A stretch of 64,000 nucleotides of DNA from Parahoeflea alexandrii (GTDB taxonomy: Bacteria; Pseudomonadota; Alphaproteobacteria; Rhizobiales; Rhizobiaceae): the NCBI RefSeq assembly GCF_027214025.1, contig NZ_JAPWHB010000008.1, positions 1 to 64,000 on the forward strand. The letters run 5' to 3'. The position numbers and the translations under genes are program-made. The notes beneath the pieces were generated by a model, which worked only from the letters and a program-made list of their open reading frames with translations, did no database searches and was not told where the DNA came from. Each line of letters starts with the position of its first letter. The first letter of the stretch is position 1. This document shows, in pieces, positions 24,941 to 34,089 of the stretch.

Positions 24941-25041
24941 GTGATCCTCCCAGTTTGGTTTTTGTTCGTTGAAGAATTAGATCAATCACTAAAGGCAAGC
25001 TTTCGCTAACCGTGAACCGTCCACCTATCGGACACTCCACG

Positions 25042-26343
25042 TCAGCCGAGAACGCTCGGCAACCACAAGGTCAATGACGGGAAAAGTACCAGCAAGGTCA
25101 GGCGGACCAGGTCGGCGCACAAGAACGGGACGATGCCGCGATAGATCGTGGTCAGGCGGATGGACGTGTGCATGGAGTTCAGCAGCATGACATTGATGCC
25201 GATCGGCGGCGTGATCATGCCTATTCCAATTACCACGACATTGACGATACCCCACCAGACAAGATCATAGCCCAATCCCTGAATCACCGGAATGACGAAG
25301 GGCAAGGTGATCACCATGGCGGCGACCTCATCAAAGAAAGCGCCCAGAAAGATGTAGAGCAACAACAGTCCGAAGATGATGAGGAGCGGTTCGACCGACA
25401 ATGCGGCGATGGTATCGACCAGATACTGGGCGCCGCCCGTGACTGAAACGAAGTAGGAGAATATCGTCGCCCCGAACACCATGATGTAGATCATGGCTGT
25501 CGCAGCGCTTGCCTCAGCCATAACCCTCAGAAAGGTTTTCCGATTGATCTTTCGACGCACGATTCCGAACAGAAAGGCAACGACAACGCCAACCGCGGCG
25601 GCCTCGTTGACGGTAAAGACACCCGAATAGATGCCGCCTAGCACTACCACCGCCAGAACAATCACGCTCCAGCCATGACCCAGCGCCACCATCCTTTCGT
25701 TCAGGGGCATTTTTTCGGCTATCGGGGCAGCTTCGGGATTTCGTGCCACCGCATATTGAACCGCGACCGCATAAAAAATGACGGCTAATGCCGCGGGAAT
25801 GATGGCGGCGGTGAAGAGGTCAAGCACCGACTGTTCGGTAAGGACGGCATACAGGATCATCATGCTTGAGGGTGGAACGATGATACCCAGCGTTCCGCCG
25901 GCCGCGATCGAACCCGCCGCGAGGCCAGGCTGATAGCCCCGGGACAGCATTTCGGGCATTGCGACCCGCCCGAAAGTGGCCGTCGTTGCGACGCCTGATC
26001 CGCAAATGGCGCCAAATCCCGCGCTTGCCACAACCGTTGTCGTCGCCAGACCGCCTCTCCTGTGCCCGAACAGTGCGTTGGCCATATCGTAGACGTCGGA
26101 CGCTAGCCCTCCGGCGGCGGCGAGGCTACCCATCAGCATGAAGAGCGGGATGACTGCGAGATCGAGATTGCCCATGGCCGAAGCGGGTTCGCTTGCCATA
26201 AGCGACAAGGCAGGGCCCCAGCCGGTGATTTGAGCAAATCCCGTGACGCCGACAAGCGCCATGGCAATGCCGATCGGCACGTGCAGCGCGATCAGCAGCA
26301 TCATCACGCAGAACCCGAGCAGGGCGAGCAGGAGGGGATCCAT
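25042..26343 (-). CDS. TRAP transporter large permease (DctM family)
   Basis: 433 residues, about 12 hydrophobic segments, with the DctM landmarks HVPIGIAMALVGVTGF, AAGGTLGIIVPPSSMMILYA and the final ITPPIGINVMLLNSM. I prefer ATG 26343 to the ATG nine bases upstream because the AAGGAG lies at proper distance from it. It moves the substrate using a sodium or proton gradient together with the small subunit. It sits between the dctQ- and dctP-type genes. Confidence 0.9.
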   Translation of the reverse strand: MDPLLLALLGFCVMMLLIALHVPIGIAMALVGVTGFAQITGWGPALSLMASEPASAMGNLDLAVIPLFMLMGSLAAAGGLASDVYDMANALFGHRRGGLATTTVVASAGFGAICGSGVATTATFGRVAMPEMLSRGYQPGLAAGSIAAGGTLGIIVPPSSMMILYAVLTEQSVLDLFTAAIIPAALAVIFYAVAVQYAVARNPEAAPIAEKMPLNERMVALGHGWSVIVLAVVVLGGIYSGVFTVNEAAAVGVVVAFLFGIVRRKINRKTFLRVMAEASAATAMIYIMVFGATIFSYFVSVTGGAQYLVDTIAALSVEPLLIIFGLLLLYIFLGAFFDEVAAMVITLPFVIPVIQGLGYDLVWWGIVNVVVIGIGMITPPIGINVMLLNSMHTSIRLTTIYRGIVPFLCADLVRLTLLVLFPSLTLWLPSVLG

Positions 26344-26386
26344 TAGAGGCATTCTCCTTCAATTTTCGGCTGGGATTTACTTGATT

Positions 26387-26917
26387 TCACAGAAGCTGAT
26401 CGAGGGTGTGCGCGGGCGCTTCGGAATTCCCGCCCAGAACGACATTGCAGAAGTCGCCTATGAGAACGACAATCTGGATCAGGACCGCAAACCACATCAT
26501 GACGGCGGCCAAGCTCCACCATGGCCAGATTGGCCAACCAAGAACCCAGGTTTTGTCGCCGTTTTCGTAAAGACCACGGGCGTAGGGCACGAATTGCCAG
26601 GCGATGGCAACGATGAAAACGAGCGTCAGCAGGCTGGCGAACAGCTCAAGCAGGGCGTTGAGTCGCTTGCCCGCGATTGCCCCGAAAACTTCGACCTTGA
26701 TATTCTGCTTCATCGCCAGATTGGCGGGTACGCAAACTGCAATGACCACGGCCATGACAACCGAGCTCACATCGTTGACACCCTGGATCGGGGTTTGAAA
26801 GAGCCACCGCAAAAGCACGTCCAGCGTCGTCATCAGCGCCAGCAGCAGCAGGCCAGTGAACCCGACCAGCGCAAATGCACGGGCCATGGCTTTCGCATCG
26901 CGAACGATCTTGTGCAT
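26387..26917 (-). CDS. TRAP transporter small permease (DctQ family)
   Basis: 176 residues with four membrane segments and the DctQ motifs LRWLFQTPIQGVNDVSSVVM and ANLAMKQNIKVEVF. Length is normal. It is encoded between the hydroxylase and the large permease in the same orientation. Confidence 0.87.
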   Translation of the reverse strand: MHKIVRDAKAMARAFALVGFTGLLLLALMTTLDVLLRWLFQTPIQGVNDVSSVVMAVVIAVCVPANLAMKQNIKVEVFGAIAGKRLNALLELFASLLTLVFIVAIAWQFVPYARGLYENGDKTWVLGWPIWPWWSLAAVMMWFAVLIQIVVLIGDFCNVVLGGNSEAPAHTLDQLL

Positions 26918-27068
26918 TCAATACCCTCCCAACGAGCGCTTTGGCTCGACCAGCGCTTTGGCTGGTATTTTTTCTACGGCAGAGGTTTGATTGCCAGACG
27001 TGGCATTTCAATCTCGTACAAAGAATTGTCCGCATGCCGGACGCCGCGCCAACGGATCTGTATCCGAT

Positions 27069-28670
27069 TCAGGCGACCTTTCGAGTGAAACCCGCGCCTG
27101 ACAGCAGGCTTTCGTAGCGTGCAATCGTGCTTTCCAGTTCATCGGGAAACATCGCCGCCGCGCAATACCTGTCAGGCCGGATCAGAAGGATCTGATCCCG
27201 ATGGGTTAGCAACGGTCGGGCGATATCGGTATCTGAGGAATGCAATGCCGTCGGTGTATCGCGACCCATTGTATTGAGATCGATTACCGTGAGCGGCAGG
27301 CCCATGAGTGATGTCCTGCCGAGCTTCGACAACGCGGCTTTTGCACTATCGCTCTGCCCGATCAGCGCAAAGCCCACGCCAAGTATTTCGTCCAGCAAGA
27401 TTTCCTTCTCGCCTGCGATGACCGCAGGCTGTGGGATCATCTCCCCAACCAGCGAAGCCTCGAAGACAGGGGTTTCGATATCCAGAAACAGACCGGCACC
27501 ATAACGCGGCTTGGGCTTGAAACGCATCTGGATCAAATAGTCTCGAACATTTGGAAACGGTTCCAGCGCTTTGACCAGCAGATCCCGGAACATGATCTGC
27601 TCGGCGCCAGCGGGCATGATGAAATTGCCCATGGTCACCGCCAACTGGATCATGTGCCATGCGGGCTTGCGCCGCTCTTCTTCATAACTGTCGAGAATTG
27701 CCGGGCTGGCGCCGCCATTCAGCACACTGGCAATTTTCCAGCCAACATTATGCGTGTCGCGGAATCCGGCGTTCATCCCTTGCCCCGCAAAGGGCGGCGT
27801 CAGATGTGCCGCATCACCCAACAGCAAAATGCGGCCGTCGCGAAAGCTCTCGGCCATCCGGGCGTGAAAGGTGTAAACGGTCTTGCGAACCACATCGCGG
27901 ACGTCGAGCCCTCGGTAGGGCTTGACAAGCTCGGCCAGAAACGCGTCATCCAACACCTGCTCCCGGGTTTCTCCGTCCAGCACCATGAACTCATAGCGCC
28001 GCCCTCCGCGCGGAGCCGGCACGCTGACGGCCGGGCGCGTCGAGCTGCACATGAACTTGGAGAAGTTGGAACTGTCGGGATCGTTGAGCATATCGAGGAC
28101 GATCCAGTCCTGCTTGTAGGTGCTGCCGGACATGGCAATACCAAGCCGTTCGCGAATGGGGCTGCGCCCACCGTCGCAGGCCAGCACCCAGTCTGTCCTG
28201 ATCTCATGCGTTGCGCCGGAGGCGTCGCGGATCAACACAACGGCATGATCGCGCTCCTGCCTGATATCCAGAACGTCAGAAGAGAACCGCAAGGCACCGG
28301 GGGATTGTTGCTCCAGGCGATCGCGTAACTCGGTCTCCAGCTCTGGCTGATTGATAAAATACCGCTTGCGGAATCCGTAGGTCGTGAGCCCGGCCCCTGT
28401 CTGGGCAAAACAGTTCCCAGTATCGTCATAATACCGCGATCCGTCACTGATGGCGGCCTTTTCGACATAGGTCTTGTCGATCCCGAAGACCTGAAATGTT
28501 CTCAATCCCTCATCATCAAGAACGATGGCGCGCGGCAGGTTCAGTGGTTCGCCTTCCCGTTCAAGAACGATGCATTCGACACCGTAGGCAGCCAACAGAT
28601 TGGCTGTTGTCAAACCTGCCGGACCGCCTCCGACAATCACGACCGGGATTTCTGCGGGATATGAAACCAT
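27069..28670 (-). CDS. FAD-dependent aromatic hydroxylase (MhpA/PHBH-like monooxygenase)
   Basis: 533 residues. FAD-binding GGGPAGLTTANLLAAYGVE is at about 13-31, the second flavin motif GDAAHLTPPFAGQGMNAGFRD lies mid-protein, and the NAD(P)H/FAD motif DWVLACDGGRSPIRE is between them. The C-terminal thioredoxin-like domain of the group is present. Such enzymes use NAD(P)H and O2 to hydroxylate a phenolic ring ortho to the OH, giving a catechol for an extradiol dioxygenase, as found at 21192-22172. It resembles 3-(3-hydroxyphenyl)propionate hydroxylase. Confidence 0.86.
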   Translation of the reverse strand: MVSYPAEIPVVIVGGGPAGLTTANLLAAYGVECIVLEREGEPLNLPRAIVLDDEGLRTFQVFGIDKTYVEKAAISDGSRYYDDTGNCFAQTGAGLTTYGFRKRYFINQPELETELRDRLEQQSPGALRFSSDVLDIRQERDHAVVLIRDASGATHEIRTDWVLACDGGRSPIRERLGIAMSGSTYKQDWIVLDMLNDPDSSNFSKFMCSSTRPAVSVPAPRGGRRYEFMVLDGETREQVLDDAFLAELVKPYRGLDVRDVVRKTVYTFHARMAESFRDGRILLLGDAAHLTPPFAGQGMNAGFRDTHNVGWKIASVLNGGASPAILDSYEEERRKPAWHMIQLAVTMGNFIMPAGAEQIMFRDLLVKALEPFPNVRDYLIQMRFKPKPRYGAGLFLDIETPVFEASLVGEMIPQPAVIAGEKEILLDEILGVGFALIGQSDSAKAALSKLGRTSLMGLPLTVIDLNTMGRDTPTALHSSDTDIARPLLTHRDQILLIRPDRYCAAAMFPDELESTIARYESLLSGAGFTRKVA

Positions 28671-28851
28671 TGCTTATGCCCTTCCCAAACTGCGAACGCC
28701 ATTTCCAACTGTCACCGTTACAGCCTCACAAAGACGCGGCTGTCTATTTGAAGCCTGGGGGCGTTCACGTGGTGGACATGCTGGCAGGCTGGCGCACATG
28801 CTCACCGGCCTGGCCAAGCCGATTTCGACCTTTGATGGGGATGGACGGATG

Positions 28852-30516
28852 CTACTGGTCGTATTGCTTGCGAATTTTCGCCTTGCGATCGCGGTAGTGG
28901 ATTGTCAGATCGAGGGGGACGTCGTTTTCATCGTAAACACCCAGCACAACGCCGCGCCGGCGAAGGGTCTTGCGCAATGCAACCAGCTGTTCATCGCTAC
29001 GGGTGGTGCGCTGCGATGTACGTCGCGACCAGCGGAACAGTTTGTCATACATCGCGGCTATGACCGCTTCATGGGCACTGCTGTCGCCCAGGTCGGTCAA
29101 TTCACCCGGGTCCGTCTCAAGATCAAACAGGATCGGGCGAAAACCGCCTTCGCAATGGATCAGCTTCCATCGCTTGTCGGCAACCATGAACAACACGGAC
29201 TCGCGCACCGCCAAGTTCAACCGCTGGGAAATCGGAGTCGCAGCGAAGTCATATTCCGAGATTACCGCGTCGCGGTCCCAGCCATCCCGGCCATGAAGAA
29301 GCGGCAACAGCGAACGGCCTTCCAGTATATGACCGGGCACCTTGCCGCCCGCCACCTCGACAAATGTCGGCGCTAAGTCAATGGCTTCAACCAGTTCATC
29401 GCAGACCGTGCCGCGCGTGCCGTCCGCGTCCTCCGAGGGATCAAAGATGATCAAGGGAACCTTGACCGAAGCGTCATGGAAAAAGGTCTTTTCCCCCATC
29501 CAGTGATCGCCGAGAAAATCGCCATGATCGGAGGTCAGGACAATCATCGTCTCCTGCATGCGTCCGGATTTTTCCAGCCACTCCAGCAGCGCGCCCAGCT
29601 GATCGTCGCATTGCTTGATCAGCCCCATATAGGCCGGGATAACCGCATTGCGCACCTCGTCCCGGCTGAAGGCCTGCCCGATCGGCGAGGTCATGAACGC
29701 CTTGAGCACGGGATGGGCGTTGTCGAATTCCGCCTGGCTGCGCACCGGCGGTACCACATGCTCGGGCCCGAACATGTCATTGTAGGGAGCTGGGGCGATG
29801 TAGGGCCAGTGCGGCTTGATGTAGCTCAGATGGCAAAGCCACTGGTCGTCTCCGGACCCGTCAATAAACTCCATGCCGCGGCGGGTCAGGTAGGGGGTCT
29901 CGCTGTCAGGCTCCTCGATGTTGGCCGCTTCCTGCGCATTCCGCATGAACCAGCCTGAAAGCACATTGCCATCGCCATCCACGCCGGAATTCGCGTGGTC
30001 GTGCCAGGGATTGTTACCCTCATAGCCATGTTCACTGAGATAGGTGTCATAGGCCTCACCACCGGGCTCAACCAAACGCCCATCAGGACCCACCGCCCTC
30101 ATTCCATCATCGCGCTCGAACACGTCAAACCCGCATTCGGCGACCCGCGCGCCAATGATGCTGTCGGGTTCCAGGCCAAGCCGCCGCATGCCTTCTGCGT
30201 CGGCATGCATGTGGGTCTTGCCCACCAACCAGCACGCCATGCCCGCGTCCCGCAAATGATCACCCATGGTCAACTCGCCCACCTTGAGCGGCGTGCCGTT
30301 CCAGCTGGCGCCGTGGCTGTGAACATAACGACCGGTATAGGTCGACATCCGCGATGGACCGCAAAGCGGAGCCTGGACATAGGCACGGGTGAACCGGACC
30401 CCCATTCCGGCCAGCCTGTCGATGTGTGGCGTTTTCAGATGAGGGTGTCCGTAACAGCTAAGATAATCCCAGCGAAGCTGGTCGAACATAATGAACAGGA
30501 TGTTCCTGGATTTCAC
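28852..30516 (-). CDS. Type I sulfatase / phosphonate-monoester-hydrolase-like enzyme
   Basis: 554 residues. The formylglycine-forming motif is C-x-P-S-R type: Cys52 in LCGPSRMSTYTGR. The N-terminal metal-site Asp (ILFIMFDQLRWDY, about 7-19), LTSDHGDFLGDH and a family C-terminal region are present. I chose GTG 30516 (GGAG six bases upstream); upstream in-frame sequence overlaps the GST gene. Activity requires Cys-to-formylglycine conversion by an FGE encoded elsewhere. It has no signal peptide, so it acts in the cytoplasm, presumably on an imported sulfate or phosphonate ester. Substrate class cannot be decided from sequence alone. Confidence 0.84.
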   Translation of the reverse strand: MKSRNILFIMFDQLRWDYLSCYGHPHLKTPHIDRLAGMGVRFTRAYVQAPLCGPSRMSTYTGRYVHSHGASWNGTPLKVGELTMGDHLRDAGMACWLVGKTHMHADAEGMRRLGLEPDSIIGARVAECGFDVFERDDGMRAVGPDGRLVEPGGEAYDTYLSEHGYEGNNPWHDHANSGVDGDGNVLSGWFMRNAQEAANIEEPDSETPYLTRRGMEFIDGSGDDQWLCHLSYIKPHWPYIAPAPYNDMFGPEHVVPPVRSQAEFDNAHPVLKAFMTSPIGQAFSRDEVRNAVIPAYMGLIKQCDDQLGALLEWLEKSGRMQETMIVLTSDHGDFLGDHWMGEKTFFHDASVKVPLIIFDPSEDADGTRGTVCDELVEAIDLAPTFVEVAGGKVPGHILEGRSLLPLLHGRDGWDRDAVISEYDFAATPISQRLNLAVRESVLFMVADKRWKLIHCEGGFRPILFDLETDPGELTDLGDSSAHEAVIAAMYDKLFRWSRRTSQRTTRSDEQLVALRKTLRRRGVVLGVYDENDVPLDLTIHYRDRKAKIRKQYDQ

Positions 30517-30538
30517 GACCGGCTCCGATCCATGGTGG

Positions 30539-31153
30539 TCACCGCATCCATAGAGTTTTGGATTTTCTGAAGGATGGCCGCTGCCGTAACCGCTGATGAC
30601 ATGCGGAGAGATTCTCCGGTAACGTAAACCCTTCCTGCTTCGCCCAATCCAGCACATAGAACAACGCAGCATCGGCAAGGCCGAAATCACCCAGCAGATA
30701 GTCGCGCTCTCCCATCATCTCTGACAGGATCGACAACCCCTTCCCAACTTCGGTGCGGCCGTGTGCCTGCAATGCTGACTTGCCGGCGGCGTCACTGAGA
30801 AATTTCTGCGGAACCTTGACGAAGGTGAAGCCGCGCATGTGCACAGACCCAACGATGAAATCGAGCGCTTCAAGCGTTCGCGACCGGGCCAAAAGGCCAT
30901 CGGGCCACAAGCCTGCATCCGGATAGGCATTGGCCAGCCAGTAAGCGATGGCTTGAAACTCTGTCAGGATGGTTTCGTCGTCAATTTTCAGCGCCGGCAC
31001 CTTGCCCTTGGGATTTTGCGCCAGATAGGCATGAGACCGCTGATCCCCGCGCACGACGTCGACAATCCGGGTGTCGAAGTCCGCGCCTGTCTCGTGCAAC
31101 AGCAACAGGATCCCATTCGAGCAACTGCCGGGTGAATGAAAGAAAGTGAGCAT
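30539..31153 (-). CDS. Glutathione S-transferase family protein
   Basis: 204 residues. The N-terminal thioredoxin-fold domain starts MLTFFHSPGSCSNGILLLLH, where Ser/Cys near residues 10-12 occupies the catalytic position, followed by NPKGKVPALKIDD and the helical C-domain. In aromatic operons GSTs act as maleylpyruvate-type isomerases, dechlorinases or ether-cleaving enzymes. It lies between the BKACE and sulfatase genes in the same orientation, and the spacing suggests cotranscription. Confidence 0.82.
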   Translation of the reverse strand: MLTFFHSPGSCSNGILLLLHETGADFDTRIVDVVRGDQRSHAYLAQNPKGKVPALKIDDETILTEFQAIAYWLANAYPDAGLWPDGLLARSRTLEALDFIVGSVHMRGFTFVKVPQKFLSDAAGKSALQAHGRTEVGKGLSILSEMMGERDYLLGDFGLADAALFYVLDWAKQEGFTLPENLSACHQRLRQRPSFRKSKTLWMR

Positions 31154-31169
31154 GTTTTATCCTTGAAAT

Positions 31170-32039
31170 TCACAGGCCAAGTTGCTCGCGCACCCGTTTC
31201 GGCCCCAACAGATCGACGCCGAGCTCATTCAGGATACGGCAGGCTTTTTCGACCATGGCGGCGTTCGAAGGCGCCTTGACGCCCTTGGAAAGCCAGACTG
31301 CATCTTCCATTCCGATCCGCACGTTACCGCCTGCCAGCACCGATTGCGCCACCATCGGAAAAGCCAAGGCGCCGGTGCCAAAGGCTGTCCAGATAGCACT
31401 TTTAGGCAACATGTTGCGGGCATAGAGAACGGTTTCGGGCGACGGCATAAAGCCGTATTTGACACCCATCACGATGGAGCAGAGCGGCGGCTTTTCAAAG
31501 CAGTTCTCGTCCATCAGTGTGTTCAGGATGGAAATGTCCCCGCTATCGAACAGCTCAATTTCAGGCCGCACACCCGCGCCCTGGATCAGTTCGGCCATGC
31601 GACGGATGGAGGGCAAGGTGTTGATGACGACCTCCTCGCCAAAAACCATCGTATTAAGATCAAGCGTCGCAATATCAGGTTTGATCTCGAGAACATGCTG
31701 CACCCGCGCGTCGGGGAGAAGCAGGTTTGTCTTCGGCCCTGCGACCGCCGGATTGTCCCGGGAAGGGTCGTAGCGTCCGCCATTGCCTGTGGTCAGATTT
31801 ATGATCAGCTCGCTGTTCTTGTCTCGTATCCGATCCACCACCTCGGCATAAAGCGCTGTGTCCATCGATGGCTGCTCGGTCTCCGGGTCGCGCACATGGA
31901 CATGGACAATCGACGCCCCCGCATCTGCGGCAGCCAGACAATCGGCTGCAATCTGCGCAGGCGTGATCGGCAGATTCTCATTTTGTGCACGTGTCGAGAA
32001 ATTGCCGAGAACCGCACAGGTCAGGAAAGCAGATGGCAC
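31170..32039 (-). CDS. Beta-keto acid cleavage enzyme (BKACE, DUF849)
   Basis: 289 residues, a TIM barrel with the zinc-binding VHVHVRDPETEQP near residues 44-56 and LIINLTTGNGGRYDPSRD. BKACE enzymes condense a 3-oxoacid with acetyl-CoA and cleave it to acetoacetate and a new acyl-CoA. Catalytic Glu and Arg in the family context (EIELFDSGDI, GGNVRIGMEDAVWL) are present. It is the first gene of the leftward aromatic operon and presumably processes a 3-oxo acid produced after ring cleavage (inference). Confidence 0.86.
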   Translation of the reverse strand: MPSAFLTCAVLGNFSTRAQNENLPITPAQIAADCLAAADAGASIVHVHVRDPETEQPSMDTALYAEVVDRIRDKNSELIINLTTGNGGRYDPSRDNPAVAGPKTNLLLPDARVQHVLEIKPDIATLDLNTMVFGEEVVINTLPSIRRMAELIQGAGVRPEIELFDSGDISILNTLMDENCFEKPPLCSIVMGVKYGFMPSPETVLYARNMLPKSAIWTAFGTGALAFPMVAQSVLAGGNVRIGMEDAVWLSKGVKAPSNAAMVEKACRILNELGVDLLGPKRVREQLGL

Positions 32040-32166
32040 CAGGGTGTTTTCCTTGTGGTTGCACTGATGGCTGGGCTCCTGACGTTAGCAGCCGGCGCAA
32101 TTCACCTGAAACCGTATATGCGCATGTGTCCGGCATGCGGACGACTTGTTCATGGAGGGATCGCTC

Positions 32167-32592
32167 TTAATACCCTTCTGGCAGGCGCGTTTGCGGAAGG
32201 CACAGTCTTCCGGCGAGGTCCGTCGCGCCAGCCAATGTGTTGAAGATGGTGCCCTATCTTTGGAGATCGCGGTGCAATGGATCGAGCCGCGCGTCGCTTT
32301 CGTCTGTGTCCACCACGATCTGATAGTCGATGCGGAGCATCTTTGGAGGTCTGTCCTGCCGCACCCCGTGCAGGCTGACCTTGATGCCGGGCAGATCAAA
32401 GGTGAGCATCGGCATCACCAGTTCGGCGCCGTTCAGAATGCAGGCTGCGAGGCTGACCAACAGCATCACTGCCAGGATGAAGGCATCGATCCGACCCGCC
32501 ATGTCGGTATCCAGGACAATCCTCGCATTCTTCGCCGTGGCTTCCGATCCATGGCTGTCGATACGGCCGGCGGAGACGTGGTATTCCGGCAT
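32167..32592 (-). pseudogene. OsmC-family protein, interrupted by a stop codon
   Basis: The frame from ATG 32592 shows an OsmC-like sequence (GSEATAKNARIVLDTD, LVSLAACILNG, LTFDLPGIKVSLHGVRQD, IDYQIVVDTDESDARLDPLH). It stops at TAG 32254-32256 where the family has a Tyr codon. The same frame then continues with GTIFNTLAGATDLAGRL to a TAA at 32167-32169. A single nonsense change therefore separates the last quarter, which normally carries part of the fold. OsmC proteins reduce organic hydroperoxides. Confidence 0.75.
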
Positions 32593-32695
32593 GGTCCGAC
32601 CTTTCAGAGGTCAGACTATATGCCGGAAACAAGGCAGTCTGGTGCTTCAAGCGAAATTCTGCCCTCGGCCCGAACGGGTGTCTGCGCCAATCACG

Positions 32696-32830
32696 TCAGA
32701 GGCGACCGGTGAGAACCGGAATGAGAAGTATGATCTCCAGTACGCCGATCGCACCGACCCCGCCATGGCCGAAGCCGTAGCCGCTGAAGCGTCCGAGCAG
32801 GAAGATGATTCCACTAGGCTCATGCAAGCG
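32696..32830 (-). pseudogene. Remnant of a DUF3309-type small membrane protein
   Basis: One frame reads FLLGRFSGYGFGHGGVGAIG followed by a hydrophobic LEIILLIPVLTGRL and a stop. This resembles the tail of DUF3309 proteins (Gly/Tyr-rich turn, hydrophobic helix, GRx end). No start codon or first helix can be recognised. It is a decayed fragment of a roughly 50-residue stress-associated membrane protein. Confidence 0.45.
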
Positions 32831-32834
32831 GGCA

Positions 32835-33046
32835 TCAACCGGTGTTGTCCAATTCCGTCAGCAGGGCTGCCAAGCGTGGCGCCTGCTGCAGTCCAGCCGG
32901 TCCGTCGAGGATGCCGATCTTCCCAGCCTTGTCCTTGGCGACAACCGCTGATGCATACAGCGTGATGTCGCCGTCCCTGTGCAGATCCTTCAGGGCGCCA
33001 GCGCTTCGAATGGCGCGGTTTCTGCATCAAAAACTGCAAACAGCAT
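32835..33046 (-). pseudogene. DUF1269-type protein, frameshifted remnant
   Basis: From ATG 33046 the frame MLFAVFDAETAPFEALAP ends at TGA 32990. One base off, the sequence continues ALKDLHRDGDITLYASAVVA, then KDKAGKIGILDGP, the well-conserved DUF1269 beginning. A 1-nt deletion near 32995 explains this. The Gly-rich membrane half of the family is missing and the second frame stops at 32835-32837. Decayed. Confidence 0.6.
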
Positions 33047-33216
33047 CTTCTTGTAATAGCTCTCCTGTTGGGTTTCCTCCTTTTCGTCCCGTTGCAGGTA
33101 ACTTGTATCCGGCGCCTGCTCTGTTTGATTTCGAACAATGGCGGTTGCTTTTGCGCGCTCTCGGATTGTTTCCGAACGCCTGCGATCATTTTCCAGATCG
33201 AAAATGCAACAATCTG

Positions 33217-34065
33217 CTAAACCGACGCCACCGTAGCCTTCATCGTCGGTGCACCGTGTTGATCGGCGACCCACAAGTTGATGCCACCCGCCCCGCCTGT
33301 CGCATGGATCGATACCTGGCCGCCGGCAAAGAGCGGCGCCACCGACCGATAGCCAAAGCTCTGCAGGGGCGCATCAGAGATTTCCGCTGCAAGCCGAAGC
33401 AGGAACGTGGCTTGCAGCGGTCCGTGAAAGACAAGTCCCGGGTAATCTTCCTCGTTGATCGCGTAGGGCAGATCGTAATGAATTCGGTGTCCGTTGAACG
33501 TCAGCGCCGAGTATCGGAACAGCAGGGTCGCTGTTGCGTCGATTGATTGAGAATGGTCGGCTGCGACGCTTGTCGGAGGCTGCATTCCCGGCCGAGCGGC
33601 AGCTTTGATTTCCTGATCGCGGTAGACGATATCCTGGCGCTCACTCAATGCGGTGCCGTGCGGCGTGAGATAGTCGTGCCTTACGGTGACGAACACGAGG
33701 GGTCCGCTGCGGCCGAGTTTCTCGGTCACGTCTTCGATGCGCGAGCGGCGGGTGATGATGTCGCCAACCCGCAAGCCGCCGGAATAATCCACCTGGCCAC
33801 CGGCCCACATGCGCCGCGGCAACGCTACAGGTGGAAGGAAGCCGCCGCGCGCAGGGTGACCGTCCGGGCCGAGCCCGCTCATTGGAGCGATATCGGGCGC
33901 AAGACACCAATGGATGCCGAGCGGCGCCGGATCGCCCAGTGCCAGCCCTGAGCTGGCATTGAAGATCGCGTTGAAGCTCTCGACGAGCCGCGGCTGAATG
34001 CTGTCGCTTTTTTCCTGGGCGCGGCCGATCCAGGTGCGCAAGTGGTCAATGTCGAATATTGGCAC
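33217..34065 (-). CDS. ich: Itaconyl-CoA hydratase-like MaoC/HTD2-family enzyme
   Basis: 282 residues with an N-terminal FAS1-like dehydratase half (WIGRAQEKSDSIQPRLVESF, GLGPDGHPARGGFLPPVALP, RMWAGGQVDYSGGLRVGD) and a C-terminal hot-dog half (HRIHYDLPYAINEEDYPGLV, FHGPLQATFLLRL) containing the catalytic Asp/His of hydratase 2. This architecture is that of mesaconyl-C4-CoA and itaconyl-CoA hydratases. With a CoA-transferase and a CitE-type lyase in the same cluster, hydration of itaconyl-CoA to citramalyl-CoA is most likely. It is last in a leftward pair with the acyl-CoA dehydrogenase. Confidence 0.82.
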   Translation of the reverse strand: MPIFDIDHLRTWIGRAQEKSDSIQPRLVESFNAIFNASSGLALGDPAPLGIHWCLAPDIAPMSGLGPDGHPARGGFLPPVALPRRMWAGGQVDYSGGLRVGDIITRRSRIEDVTEKLGRSGPLVFVTVRHDYLTPHGTALSERQDIVYRDQEIKAAARPGMQPPTSVAADHSQSIDATATLLFRYSALTFNGHRIHYDLPYAINEEDYPGLVFHGPLQATFLLRLAAEISDAPLQSFGYRSVAPLFAGGQVSIHATGGAGGINLWVADQHGAPTMKATVASV

Positions 34066-34089
34066 AGCCGGGCTCCCTGGCGAATTGGG

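Noticed and set aside
32647-33189. 180-codon frame on the minus strand in the 32-33 kb gap
   Set aside because: Arg/Ser-rich composition without a domain; other frames in the same DNA show the DUF1269 and DUF3309 remnants.
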